Source: UMGS1387 sp045541355 (GTDB taxonomy: Bacteria > Bacillota > Clostridia > Oscillospirales > CAG-382). From it: a stretch of 64,000 nucleotides of DNA. Below, one piece after another: positions 43,185 through 50,333 of this stretch. The notes under the pieces are model-generated. The model saw only the letters and a program-made list of their open reading frames with translations, had not been told where the DNA came from and searched no databases. The first letter of the stretch is position 1, and each line of letters opens with the position of its first letter. The stretch spans positions 41,205-105,204 of the forward strand of contig JAZQIW010000071.1 of assembly GCA_045541355.1 (NCBI GenBank), in the 5' to 3' direction. Both the position numbers and the translations under genes were made by a program.

Positions 43185-44243
43185 TTGTCACAGCCTAAGG
43201 TCAGTATTGTTGTTCCCGTGTACAATGCTGAAAAATATCTTGAAAGATGTGTAAGCTCGTTGCAGAATCAGACACTTTGTGATATTGAAATAATCCTTGT
43301 TGATGATTCGTCAACCGATTCTTCACTTGAAATGTGTAATAAAATGGCGAAGGAAGATTCCCGAATCAAGGTTATACATAAGGTGAATGAGGGTGCAGGC
43401 TATGCACGTAATGCAGGACTTGAGCTTGTCAGCGGAGAATACGTCGGCTTTTGCGATTCCGACGATTATGCAGAGCCTTGTATGTTTGAGACTCTGTATA
43501 ATAAGGCAGTACAATATGACAGTGACCTTGTAATGTCCGGGGTAATATTTGTTGACGGAAATATGTTCAGCGAAAAGGGCGGCTGCGACAGGAAAAGCTA
43601 CTTCGATAAGGATACTCATTTTGATACTCCCGAAATGCTGAAAAAACTGAGAATGGGTATTGTAGGTGCATTGCCGGGGGATGACGACGACAGTAAATAC
43701 GGCATGAGTATCTGGAAAAATCTTTTCAGAACTGAGATAATAAAGAAGAATAAAATAACCTTCAAATCTGAACGTGAAATGCTTTCGGAAGATGCACTTT
43801 TCATGATTGATTATATTTCCAATATAAGTAAAGCTACGGGAATAGACGGTGCATATTACAATTACTGCCGAAATGAAGATTCAATTTCAAAATCCCGTAA
43901 ACAGGATAGATTTGAAAAGAGCCTTGTTTTTGTGAGTGAAGTTGAAAAGAATTTTAAAAACGACATTGATGAAAAAGAATACGGTATCTATATAAACAGA
44001 TTTTGGCAGGCTATGTGCAGAGTTATCTGTACACAGGAAATAATGTACGGTAAAGTTAACGGTATCAAGTTTTCTGAAACAGGGAAAATGCTTAAAAAGA
44101 TTTGTACCCATAAGCAAAGTATAAAAGCTCTGAAAATGTATCCCATTGCAACACTTCCGCTTAAACAAAAAGTGTTTGCATACTGTATGAAGTGCAGATT
44201 GTATTTTCTTATGAAATTACTGGTTGAATTAAGAAGCAAATAG
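43185..44243 (+). CDS. Glycosyltransferase family 2
   Basis: 352 residues from TTG 43185; the upstream GTG at 43176 lies in the AGAGGTG ribosome site. GT-A fold with SIVVPVYNAEKYLERC, IILVDDSSTDSS and the metal motif CDSDDY (~88-93). C-terminal ~130 residues are helical and may bind the acceptor or membrane. First of three successive GT2 genes. Confidence 0.9.
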   Translation: MSQPKVSIVVPVYNAEKYLERCVSSLQNQTLCDIEIILVDDSSTDSSLEMCNKMAKEDSRIKVIHKVNEGAGYARNAGLELVSGEYVGFCDSDDYAEPCMFETLYNKAVQYDSDLVMSGVIFVDGNMFSEKGGCDRKSYFDKDTHFDTPEMLKKLRMGIVGALPGDDDDSKYGMSIWKNLFRTEIIKKNKITFKSEREMLSEDALFMIDYISNISKATGIDGAYYNYCRNEDSISKSRKQDRFEKSLVFVSEVEKNFKNDIDEKEYGIYINRFWQAMCRVICTQEIMYGKVNGIKFSETGKMLKKICTHKQSIKALKMYPIATLPLKQKVFAYCMKCRLYFLMKLLVELRSK

Positions 44244-44252
44244 GAGTAGTCT

Positions 44253-45272
44253 ATGTTTTTTTCGGTAATAGTTCCGGTATATAAGGTGGAAAAGTACTTG
44301 ACGGCTTGTGTTGACAGTGTGTTGAAACAGAGCTTTTCAGATTTTGAACTTGTTCTTGTGGATGACGGCTCTCCCGATAACTGTCCTGCAATCTGTGACA
44401 GCTATAAAGAAAAGGATAGCCGTGTAAAGGTTGTTCATAAGTGCAACGGCGGTCTTGCAAGTGCAAGAAGAGCGGGGATAAAGGAAGCTGTGGGTGAATA
44501 CGTTTTTAACCTTGATTCCGATGACCTTATAGAAAACGATACACTTGAATGTGCGTATAATAAAATATGCGAAACAAAATGTGATATTGTATCCTTCTCA
44601 TATAGATGGGTAAAAGGCGAAAAAACGGTAAATGTCACCAATGACGGTCTTGAAGAAGGCTTTTATGACGAGAAGGGAATACAGCAGTATATTTTCCCGA
44701 GACTTTTAATGGATAAGAATATGAATCACGTTTCCTACTATTTGTCGGGAAAGGCTGTAAGAAGAGAACTTCTCACACCAATTCAGCTTAGTGTCAGTGA
44801 ATCAATCTCTCTTGGCGAAGACCTTTGCTGCGTTGTGCCTTGCTATCTTGCGGCAAAAAGCGTTTATATCAGTAAAAAAGAAGCTTATTTGTATACAGTA
44901 AGAGAAGATTCACTGTCAAAGGAGTTTAATACTAAACAGATTTTCCTTGTGGAAAACGTGATAAATGAAATAGGTAAAAATGACTTCACAGTGATTCCTG
45001 ATTTTGAAGAACAAATTTGCCGTTATTCTTGCTTTATGTGCTTTGCAATACTTGCATCGGCAGCAGAAGGTAACCATTTTAAAAGCATAAAGCCGCTTAA
45101 AGAAAATATCAAAAACTCCATACATGGAGAGAGAATCTCTAAAGCGAGATTTGAGAGTATATCACGTAAAAGTAAAATAACCGTGTTTTTAATGCAGAAA
45201 AAATGCTATAGAACAGCGTTTTACTTTCTCAATATGTGTAAGAATATAAAAAGAGTCCGCAAGAAAGGATGA
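44253..45272 (+). CDS. Glycosyltransferase family 2
   Basis: 339 residues. SVIVPVYKVEKYLTACVDS, LVLVDDGSPDNCP and LDSDD (~88-92) define a GT-A inverting transferase typical of capsule clusters. Nine bases separate it from the upstream GT2 gene; AGGAG precedes the ATG. Confidence 0.92.
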   Translation: MFFSVIVPVYKVEKYLTACVDSVLKQSFSDFELVLVDDGSPDNCPAICDSYKEKDSRVKVVHKCNGGLASARRAGIKEAVGEYVFNLDSDDLIENDTLECAYNKICETKCDIVSFSYRWVKGEKTVNVTNDGLEEGFYDEKGIQQYIFPRLLMDKNMNHVSYYLSGKAVRRELLTPIQLSVSESISLGEDLCCVVPCYLAAKSVYISKKEAYLYTVREDSLSKEFNTKQIFLVENVINEIGKNDFTVIPDFEEQICRYSCFMCFAILASAAEGNHFKSIKPLKENIKNSIHGERISKARFESISRKSKITVFLMQKKCYRTAFYFLNMCKNIKRVRKKG

Positions 45273-45282
45273 TGCACCCATC

Positions 45283-46347
45283 ATGAAACCCGCAATTTCA
45301 GTAATAATGAGCGTATATAACGGCGAAGCATATCTGAAAGAAGCTGTAGAAAGCGTCATAAACCAGACCTTTAAGGACTGGGAGCTTGTGATAATAAACG
45401 ACTGCTCCACAGACTCTACAGCTGAAATTCTTTGTGAACTGTCAAAAAGAGATGAAAGAATAAAGGTACATAATAATGAAGTTAATCTAAGACTTCCCAC
45501 ATCCCTTAATAAGGCAATTTCTCTTTCTGAAGGAAAGTACATAGCAAGAATGGATGCCGATGATATCTGTCTTCCCGAAAGACTTGAAAAGCAGTTTAAG
45601 TTTATGGAGGAGCATAGTGATGTAGCTTTGTCCTCCTGCAGATTTATGACCGTAAAAAACGGAGTTTATATGTCAGGCGGAGCAGGCGGACGGTGCGACG
45701 ATAGAGCGGTTCGTGCAATGCTTTTTGTGGCAAATCCCATTCTTCATCCCGGTGTTATTGCAAAAGCTGAGGTTATGAAAAAATACAATTATGATACTAC
45801 TCTTACCTGTACCGAGGACCTTGAACTGTGGACAAGAATGGCAATGAACTCACAGAAAATGCAGATTCTTGACGAATGTCTTCTCATATACCGCCTCCAT
45901 GATAAGCAGATTACAAGCACAACCCTTGAAAGACAGCATACCGAAGTGCTTAAAATACAGGATAAGTATTATGGTACTCTTGCTTCTTCCATGGATGAGA
46001 GCATGAAAGAGTTTTATATAAGCGGTGTTTATTTTAAAGAAAAGGCGGATGTTTCAAAATATCTTGAATTTGCAAAATGGTTTAAAAGAATAAGCAGTGG
46101 TAAAATAGATAAAGAAACGGTAAACTATGTGCTTATTGAAATTCTTGCAGAATATAAGAGAAGCGGCGTATCAAAGAAGGATGTTTTAAGGGCAATGCTA
46201 ATATTCAATCCTTTGTTTGTTGTAAGAGATATTGTCAGAAGAAAGCACAGTGCAAAAAAAGACATTGAAAAGTGCTGTGCCGCAGCAAAGGCAAGAGGTC
46301 TTCGCAGAACAGCGGGAACAGATGAATTCCCAATTTTTGAAAACTGA
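45283..46347 (+). CDS. Glycosyltransferase family 2
   Basis: 354 residues. SVIMSVYNGEAYLKEAVES, LVIINDCSTDSTAEI and ARMDADDI (~87-94) mark a GT2 enzyme close to the WcaA/EpsE type. The C-terminal half is helical with a basic tail. AAAGGATG lies 12 bases before the ATG. It closes a run of three GT2 genes. Confidence 0.92.
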   Translation: MKPAISVIMSVYNGEAYLKEAVESVINQTFKDWELVIINDCSTDSTAEILCELSKRDERIKVHNNEVNLRLPTSLNKAISLSEGKYIARMDADDICLPERLEKQFKFMEEHSDVALSSCRFMTVKNGVYMSGGAGGRCDDRAVRAMLFVANPILHPGVIAKAEVMKKYNYDTTLTCTEDLELWTRMAMNSQKMQILDECLLIYRLHDKQITSTTLERQHTEVLKIQDKYYGTLASSMDESMKEFYISGVYFKEKADVSKYLEFAKWFKRISSGKIDKETVNYVLIEILAEYKRSGVSKKDVLRAMLIFNPLFVVRDIVRRKHSAKKDIEKCCAAAKARGLRRTAGTDEFPIFEN

Positions 46348-46361
46348 TATCAGGAGCATAA

Positions 46362-47744
46362 ATGATGAAATTTTTTGAATCACGGATTTTTCAATTCCCC
46401 TATGTAATATTGACTATACTGGTTTTGATTTTTATAGCAATGGGACTTGTGGGACTGTACTTCACTTTTAAATCCGTAAAAACTGCAAAAGGCACTTCTG
46501 AAAAGAGCTTTTGCGGTATAGGAAAAATAGAAAACGATTTTGAGAAAGCGGCATCACTTCGAAATACAAGGTGTATTGTATATGTGTCGGTATCTTTCGA
46601 CAGTATGAAAAGACTGTATTCCGAATCAAAGGCATCAAGAATGTATGAATGTATCAAAAAGATACTTTTCAGGCATTTGAGCCTTAAGGCAGGCGGCGAG
46701 ATATCAATTTACGGAAGTGAAAACTTTGTTGCTTTGACCTATCTTGAAGCGGATAAAACAGAAGCTTGCATAGATAAGTGTATGGAGGAAATAAACGAAG
46801 CCTTTGTTAAACACGGTGCAGCAAATGCTGTTCGTGTAAACTTCGGATACCATGTCACAAGCTCAAATGAGGTTAACTTCAAAACCGCCCTGTCAAGAGC
46901 AAAACAGGCTTGCAGTATGGCTGAGGATAAAGACGTGCTTCATTGTCAGTGGGATAACACAAGCGGTAAGGCTTTTGAAAGAAAAATCAAAATTGAAAAC
47001 AATATTCACAGCGAAATTGATAATAACAGATTCTTTCTTGAGTATCAACCTATAATAGATGCAAAATCAGGTAAGATTATAGGTGCTGAGGTTTTGTCAA
47101 GATTAAACTCCGCAACCGAAGGCGTGCTGTCTCCCCGGCATTTCCTTTCTGCGGTTAACAACGTGGGACTTAATGAAAGATTCGATTACTATATCTTTGA
47201 GAAAAACTGTAAATGGATATCAAGCGATAAAGCAAAACGTGCAAAGTATGTGTATACCATTAACTTTTCAAGATTTACTCTTTGCGATATGGAGCTTGCA
47301 GACCGTATTATAGGAATAGTTGATAAATACGGAGTTGATTATTCTTGTATTGCAGTTGAAATTCTTGAGGATAAAGACCTTAATGATGACGAAAAATCGA
47401 TGATGACAAAGAATCTTAAACGTCTGAGGGAAAAAGGCATGCGTATACTCTTGGACGATTTCGGCAAAGGATATACAAGCTTTGGCGATCTTACCGACTT
47501 TGACATTAACATCGTAAAAATTGATAAATCAATATCCCAGAATTCAATAAATAAAACGGGATTTGTGATTCTTAAAAATATTATCAACACCGCCCATGAC
47601 CTTGGCTTTAAAACGCTGTGCGAAGGCATAGAAACCGAGGAACACAGAAAAACGGTTGTTGAAGCAGGCTGTGATATGCTTCAGGGGTATTATTTTTACC
47701 ATCCCATGCCTGTCACAAAGCTTGAAACATTATTTGAAAAATAG
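46362..47744 (+). CDS. Membrane-anchored c-di-GMP phosphodiesterase (degenerate GGDEF plus EAL)
   Basis: 460 residues (ATG 46362; a second ATG at 46365 fits AGGAG slightly better). One helix at ~14-36, a degenerate GGDEF-like domain (~65-200, YGSENF at the active-site position) and an EAL domain (~220-455). The EAL catalytic set appears complete: EVLSRL, TINFSR, VEILED, LLDDFGKGYTS, IVKIDK, CEGIETEE and LQGYYF. It should hydrolyse c-di-GMP at the membrane beside the glycan machinery, opposing the cyclase at the start of the cluster. Confidence 0.85.
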   Translation: MMKFFESRIFQFPYVILTILVLIFIAMGLVGLYFTFKSVKTAKGTSEKSFCGIGKIENDFEKAASLRNTRCIVYVSVSFDSMKRLYSESKASRMYECIKKILFRHLSLKAGGEISIYGSENFVALTYLEADKTEACIDKCMEEINEAFVKHGAANAVRVNFGYHVTSSNEVNFKTALSRAKQACSMAEDKDVLHCQWDNTSGKAFERKIKIENNIHSEIDNNRFFLEYQPIIDAKSGKIIGAEVLSRLNSATEGVLSPRHFLSAVNNVGLNERFDYYIFEKNCKWISSDKAKRAKYVYTINFSRFTLCDMELADRIIGIVDKYGVDYSCIAVEILEDKDLNDDEKSMMTKNLKRLREKGMRILLDDFGKGYTSFGDLTDFDINIVKIDKSISQNSINKTGFVILKNIINTAHDLGFKTLCEGIETEEHRKTVVEAGCDMLQGYYFYHPMPVTKLETLFEK

Positions 47745-47756
47745 TAAGGTGATTAA

Positions 47757-48683
47757 ATGCTATCCGTAATTATTCCCGCCTATAATGAGGAAAAATGTAT
47801 AAAACGTGCATATTCCGAAATACATAATCTCCTTTTGGAAAATAATATTGATTGCGAAATTATTTTTGTTGACGACGGTTCACAGGATAAAACCTTTGAA
47901 ATGATAACAGAACTGTCAAAAGAGGCAGAAAATGTTTCGGGACTTCATTTTTCAAGGAATTTCGGGAAAGAGTCTGCCATAACCGCAGGTCTTTCCAAAG
48001 TAAAAGGCGACTGTGCCGTGGTAATAGACTGCGATCTTCAGCACCCTGTGCAGAAAATTGTGGAGATGTACCGCCTGTGGGAACAGGGATATGAGGTTGT
48101 TGAGGGAATAAAAAGCAGCCGAGGACGGGAAAAAATGCTTCACGGAATAGCAGCAAAAATGTTCTATTCTGTAATCAGCCGTATGGCAGGCTTTGATATG
48201 GCAAACTCCTCTGACTTTAAGCTGCTTGACAGAAAAGTGGTTGATGTTATTAACAGTATGCCTGAAAGAGGCTTCTTCAGAGCATTGTCCTATTGGGTTG
48301 GCTATAAAACAGCTACTGTAGAATATGATGTTGAAGAACGAGTTGACGGCGAGTCAAAGTGGTCAACGTGGAAGCTTGTAAAGTATGCGGTTTCCAATAT
48401 TTCATCGTTTTCAACTGCACCAATGCAGATAGTAACGGGTCTCGGTGTTGTGATGCTTGTAATATCGGTCATCTTCGGCGTGTGGGCACTGATTGATAAA
48501 ATAATCGGCAGAGCACTTGAAGGTATGACAACGGTAATCATAATCACTATTTTTATCGGTAGTATAATTATGATAAGTCTTGGTATAATCGGCTACTATA
48601 TTGCACGGATTTACGAAGAAATAAAGGGAAGACCCAGATATATCATATCTTCCAGTGTAAACAGTGCAGAAAAGAAGCAATAG
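47757..48683 (+). CDS. GtrB-type polyprenyl-phosphate glycosyltransferase
   Basis: 308 residues. GT2 domain with SVIIPAYNEEKCI, FVDDGSQDKT and VIDCDLQHP (~86-94), followed by two C-terminal helices (~225-250, ~262-288). This is the layout of GtrB/ArnC/DPM1-like enzymes, which make undecaprenyl-phosphate-linked sugar for later side-branch transfer. With GtrA (28679) and the GtrII-like protein (31876) it completes a glycan-decorating set. Confidence 0.9.
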   Translation: MLSVIIPAYNEEKCIKRAYSEIHNLLLENNIDCEIIFVDDGSQDKTFEMITELSKEAENVSGLHFSRNFGKESAITAGLSKVKGDCAVVIDCDLQHPVQKIVEMYRLWEQGYEVVEGIKSSRGREKMLHGIAAKMFYSVISRMAGFDMANSSDFKLLDRKVVDVINSMPERGFFRALSYWVGYKTATVEYDVEERVDGESKWSTWKLVKYAVSNISSFSTAPMQIVTGLGVVMLVISVIFGVWALIDKIIGRALEGMTTVIIITIFIGSIIMISLGIIGYYIARIYEEIKGRPRYIISSSVNSAEKKQ

Positions 48684-48730
48684 TATTTGGAAAATATAAA
48701 TAATATATTAAAATTGGAGGTGTACAGAAA

Positions 48731-49651
48731 ATGGAGGAGTTAATTCTTACTATACTCATATTAGTGTTTTTTGTGCAGTCTGCTGTTGTCGTATCGTTAC
48801 TTTTTCGCATAAAACGAATTGAAAAAAGAGGCTTTGAAAATATCAATCCGTCTGAGGAGAACAATGCCGATAATGCAGGCAAAACCGAAGATAACGATGC
48901 TACAGAAAGTATCTTGGAGGGAATCCGAAACAATGAATTCAAGATGTACTTGCAGTTTGTTGTGGATAATAAAACAAAAAGAATTGTTTCTGCCGAAGCT
49001 CTTTCAAGATGGGATAACCCTGAAAAGGGAATCTTGGGACCGGGTAATTATATCGGACATATGGAAACATCAGGACTTATCAGTCAGCACGATTTCTATA
49101 TGTTTGACCTTGCCTGCCGTCAGCTTGAAAAATGGAAGGATACCGAGTATAAGGATATTACAATTTCCTGTAACTTTACACGGATAACACTTTCTGAAGA
49201 AGATTGTATTGATAAACTGAAGGCTATATCAGAAAGCTACGATTTTGATAAATCAAAGCTTGCCATTGAAATTACAGAGGATGCAATAGAAAAGGATAGA
49301 GAAACGGCTAAGAAAAATGTCAGACTTTGCCGTGAGCTTGGATTTAAGATTTATCTTGATGACCTTGGAAGCGGATATACCTCTCTTGCAAATCTGTGCG
49401 ATTATCCCATAAATATAGTTAAGATTGACAGAGATATTCTTCTTAAAACGGGAACTCAGCGGGGTAAGGAGCTGTTCGCAGGTATTATTGCACTTGCCCA
49501 TAACCTTAATTTGTCAGTTATCTGTGAAGGTGTTGAAACAGAGGAACAGAATGACCTCGTATCTAAGTCTAAATGCGATTTTATTCAGGGGTGGTACTAT
49601 TCTAAACCCCTTCCTCTTGAAGAGTGCGAGTCTTTTATCGAGAAGTATTAA
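48731..49651 (+). CDS. Membrane-anchored EAL-domain c-di-GMP phosphodiesterase
   Basis: 306 residues. One N-terminal helix (~4-26), a ~35-residue acidic linker and an EAL domain (~60-305). The active-site residues are all visible: AEALSRW, SCNFTR, IEITED, LDDLGSGYTS, IVKIDRD, CEGVETEE and IQGWYY. It has no GGDEF or sensor part. GGAGGTG precedes the ATG. Last gene before the terminator of the cluster, and the second phosphodiesterase in it. Confidence 0.9.
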   Translation: MEELILTILILVFFVQSAVVVSLLFRIKRIEKRGFENINPSEENNADNAGKTEDNDATESILEGIRNNEFKMYLQFVVDNKTKRIVSAEALSRWDNPEKGILGPGNYIGHMETSGLISQHDFYMFDLACRQLEKWKDTEYKDITISCNFTRITLSEEDCIDKLKAISESYDFDKSKLAIEITEDAIEKDRETAKKNVRLCRELGFKIYLDDLGSGYTSLANLCDYPINIVKIDRDILLKTGTQRGKELFAGIIALAHNLNLSVICEGVETEEQNDLVSKSKCDFIQGWYYSKPLPLEECESFIEKY

Positions 49652-49670
49652 ATACTTGAAATGTTTACTG

Positions 49671-49702
49671 AGAGCGATACAAAAAACGTATTGCTCTTTT
49701 TT
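49671..49702 (+). terminator. Terminator of the glycan cluster
   Basis: AGAGCGATAC (49671-49680) pairs with GTATTGCTCT (49688-49697), with one G-U pair, followed by a run of T. It ends about 23 kb of same-strand genes. Confidence 0.85.
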
Positions 49703-49712
49703 TTGCTCATGA

Positions 49713-49741
49713 TTGACATTCCTTCCATAAAATACTATAAT
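49713..49741 (+). promoter_or_regulatory. Full-consensus sigma-A promoter
   Basis: TTGACA (49713-49718), 17-base spacer, TATAAT (49736-49741): a perfect match in both boxes. It drives the small frame that fuses to the GGGtGRT 3' fragment. Confidence 0.85.
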
Positions 49742-49763
49742 ACCATCATACAAGGTGAATGAC

Positions 49764-50123
49764 ATGAACTGCATCCAACAAGATAATATATTCTACGCCT
49801 GCGGTACACCTATAACCGTGGCACAAAACGAAAAGGGCAGCGTTGAAGAAAAAATATCCCTTTCACTTGAAGGCGGAATGATTGGCGGTTACCTTTTCGG
49901 CGGCGGTACAGGTAGAACTCTCCATCCCGATAACATGGCAGCAGGCCCTGCTTCCTACGGTATGACAGATACAATGGGTAGAATGCACGGCGACGCTCAG
50001 TTCGCAGGCTCTTCCTCCGTTCCTGCACACGTAGAAATGATGGGTCTCATCGGCATGGGCAACAACCCCATGGTTGGTGCTACTGTTGCAGTGGCTGTTG
50101 CGGTTGAAGAAGCGTCTAAGTAA
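49764..50123 (+). pseudogene. GGGtGRT 3' fragment fused in frame to an unknown 45-residue start
   Basis: 119 codons from ATG 49764 (AAGGTG at 49752-49757). Residues 1-45 resemble nothing I recognise; from ~46 on the product is the last 74 residues of the GGGtGRT protein, beginning at the GGGTGRT motif. The nucleotide match to 25551-25776 is 217/226, gap-free, with synonymous changes only. Probably the displaced original 3' end left at the right edge of an integrated island. The consensus promoter, ribosome site and open frame mean a short protein could be made, so a functional gene cannot be excluded. Confidence 0.75.
49898..50123 (+). repeat. Right 226-bp direct repeat (GGGtGRT 3' end)
   Basis: Partner of 25551-25776, same orientation, 24347 bases away. 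Similarity stops at the stop codon; the flanks are unrelated. Confidence 0.9.
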
Positions 50124-50155
50124 TAAGTAAAATAAAGGTTTTCACCTGGTTTTTC

Positions 50156-50190
50156 AAGACTTCTGAACTTTGGTTTGGAAGTCTTTTTTT
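50156..50190 (+). terminator. Rho-independent terminator
   Basis: AAGACTTC (50156-50163) pairs with GAAGTCTT (50178-50185), then seven T. It may be the original terminator of the GGGtGRT operon before island insertion. Two copies of TTGTCCACA follow at 50207-50226. Confidence 0.75.
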
Positions 50191-50245
50191 AGTTCTTTTT
50201 CTGCTTTTGTCCACAATTTGTCCACATAAGTGTTTGATAACACAA

Positions 50246-50277
50246 AAAGCGGCGAGATTTTCTCACCGCTTTCACTT
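50246..50277. terminator. Terminator of the GH20/GH163-like gene
   Basis: AAAGCGGCGAGA (50246-50257) pairs with TCTCACCGCTTT (50261-50272) with one mismatch; on the minus strand it is followed by TTTTTG. Confidence 0.7.
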
Positions 50278-50333
50278 TTAATTGCTATTTTATAAAACTC
50301 TATTGACCATCTTTAACTGAAACCCGTATACTC

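Larger units (their letters stand above)
25551..50123. mobile_element. Putative ~24-kb genomic island at the 3' end of the GGGtGRT gene
   Basis: Direct 226-bp copies of a conserved gene's 3' end bracket the entire exopolysaccharide and c-di-GMP cluster. A truncated tyrosine-recombinase-like start (25939-26052) lies immediately inside the left end, where integrative elements carry their integrase. Integrating elements often restore the target gene with their own copy of its 3' end. The synonymous-only divergence fits a 3' end evolved as part of a functional gene in another host. No intact integrase or transfer genes remain, so it would be immobile. A simple segmental duplication is the main alternative. 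Confidence 0.55.

Noticed and set aside
26367..49651. The cluster considered as a cellulose or Pel-type synthase operon controlled by a PilZ protein
   Set aside because: No BcsA, PelF/PelD or PilZ domain was found; the Wzx, Wzy and initiating transferase genes point to a Wzy-dependent glycan.
50207..50226. Two TTGTCCACA copies next to the right repeat considered as integrase arm sites
   Set aside because: Only two short copies, lying outside the proposed right end, with no matching copies near the left end.
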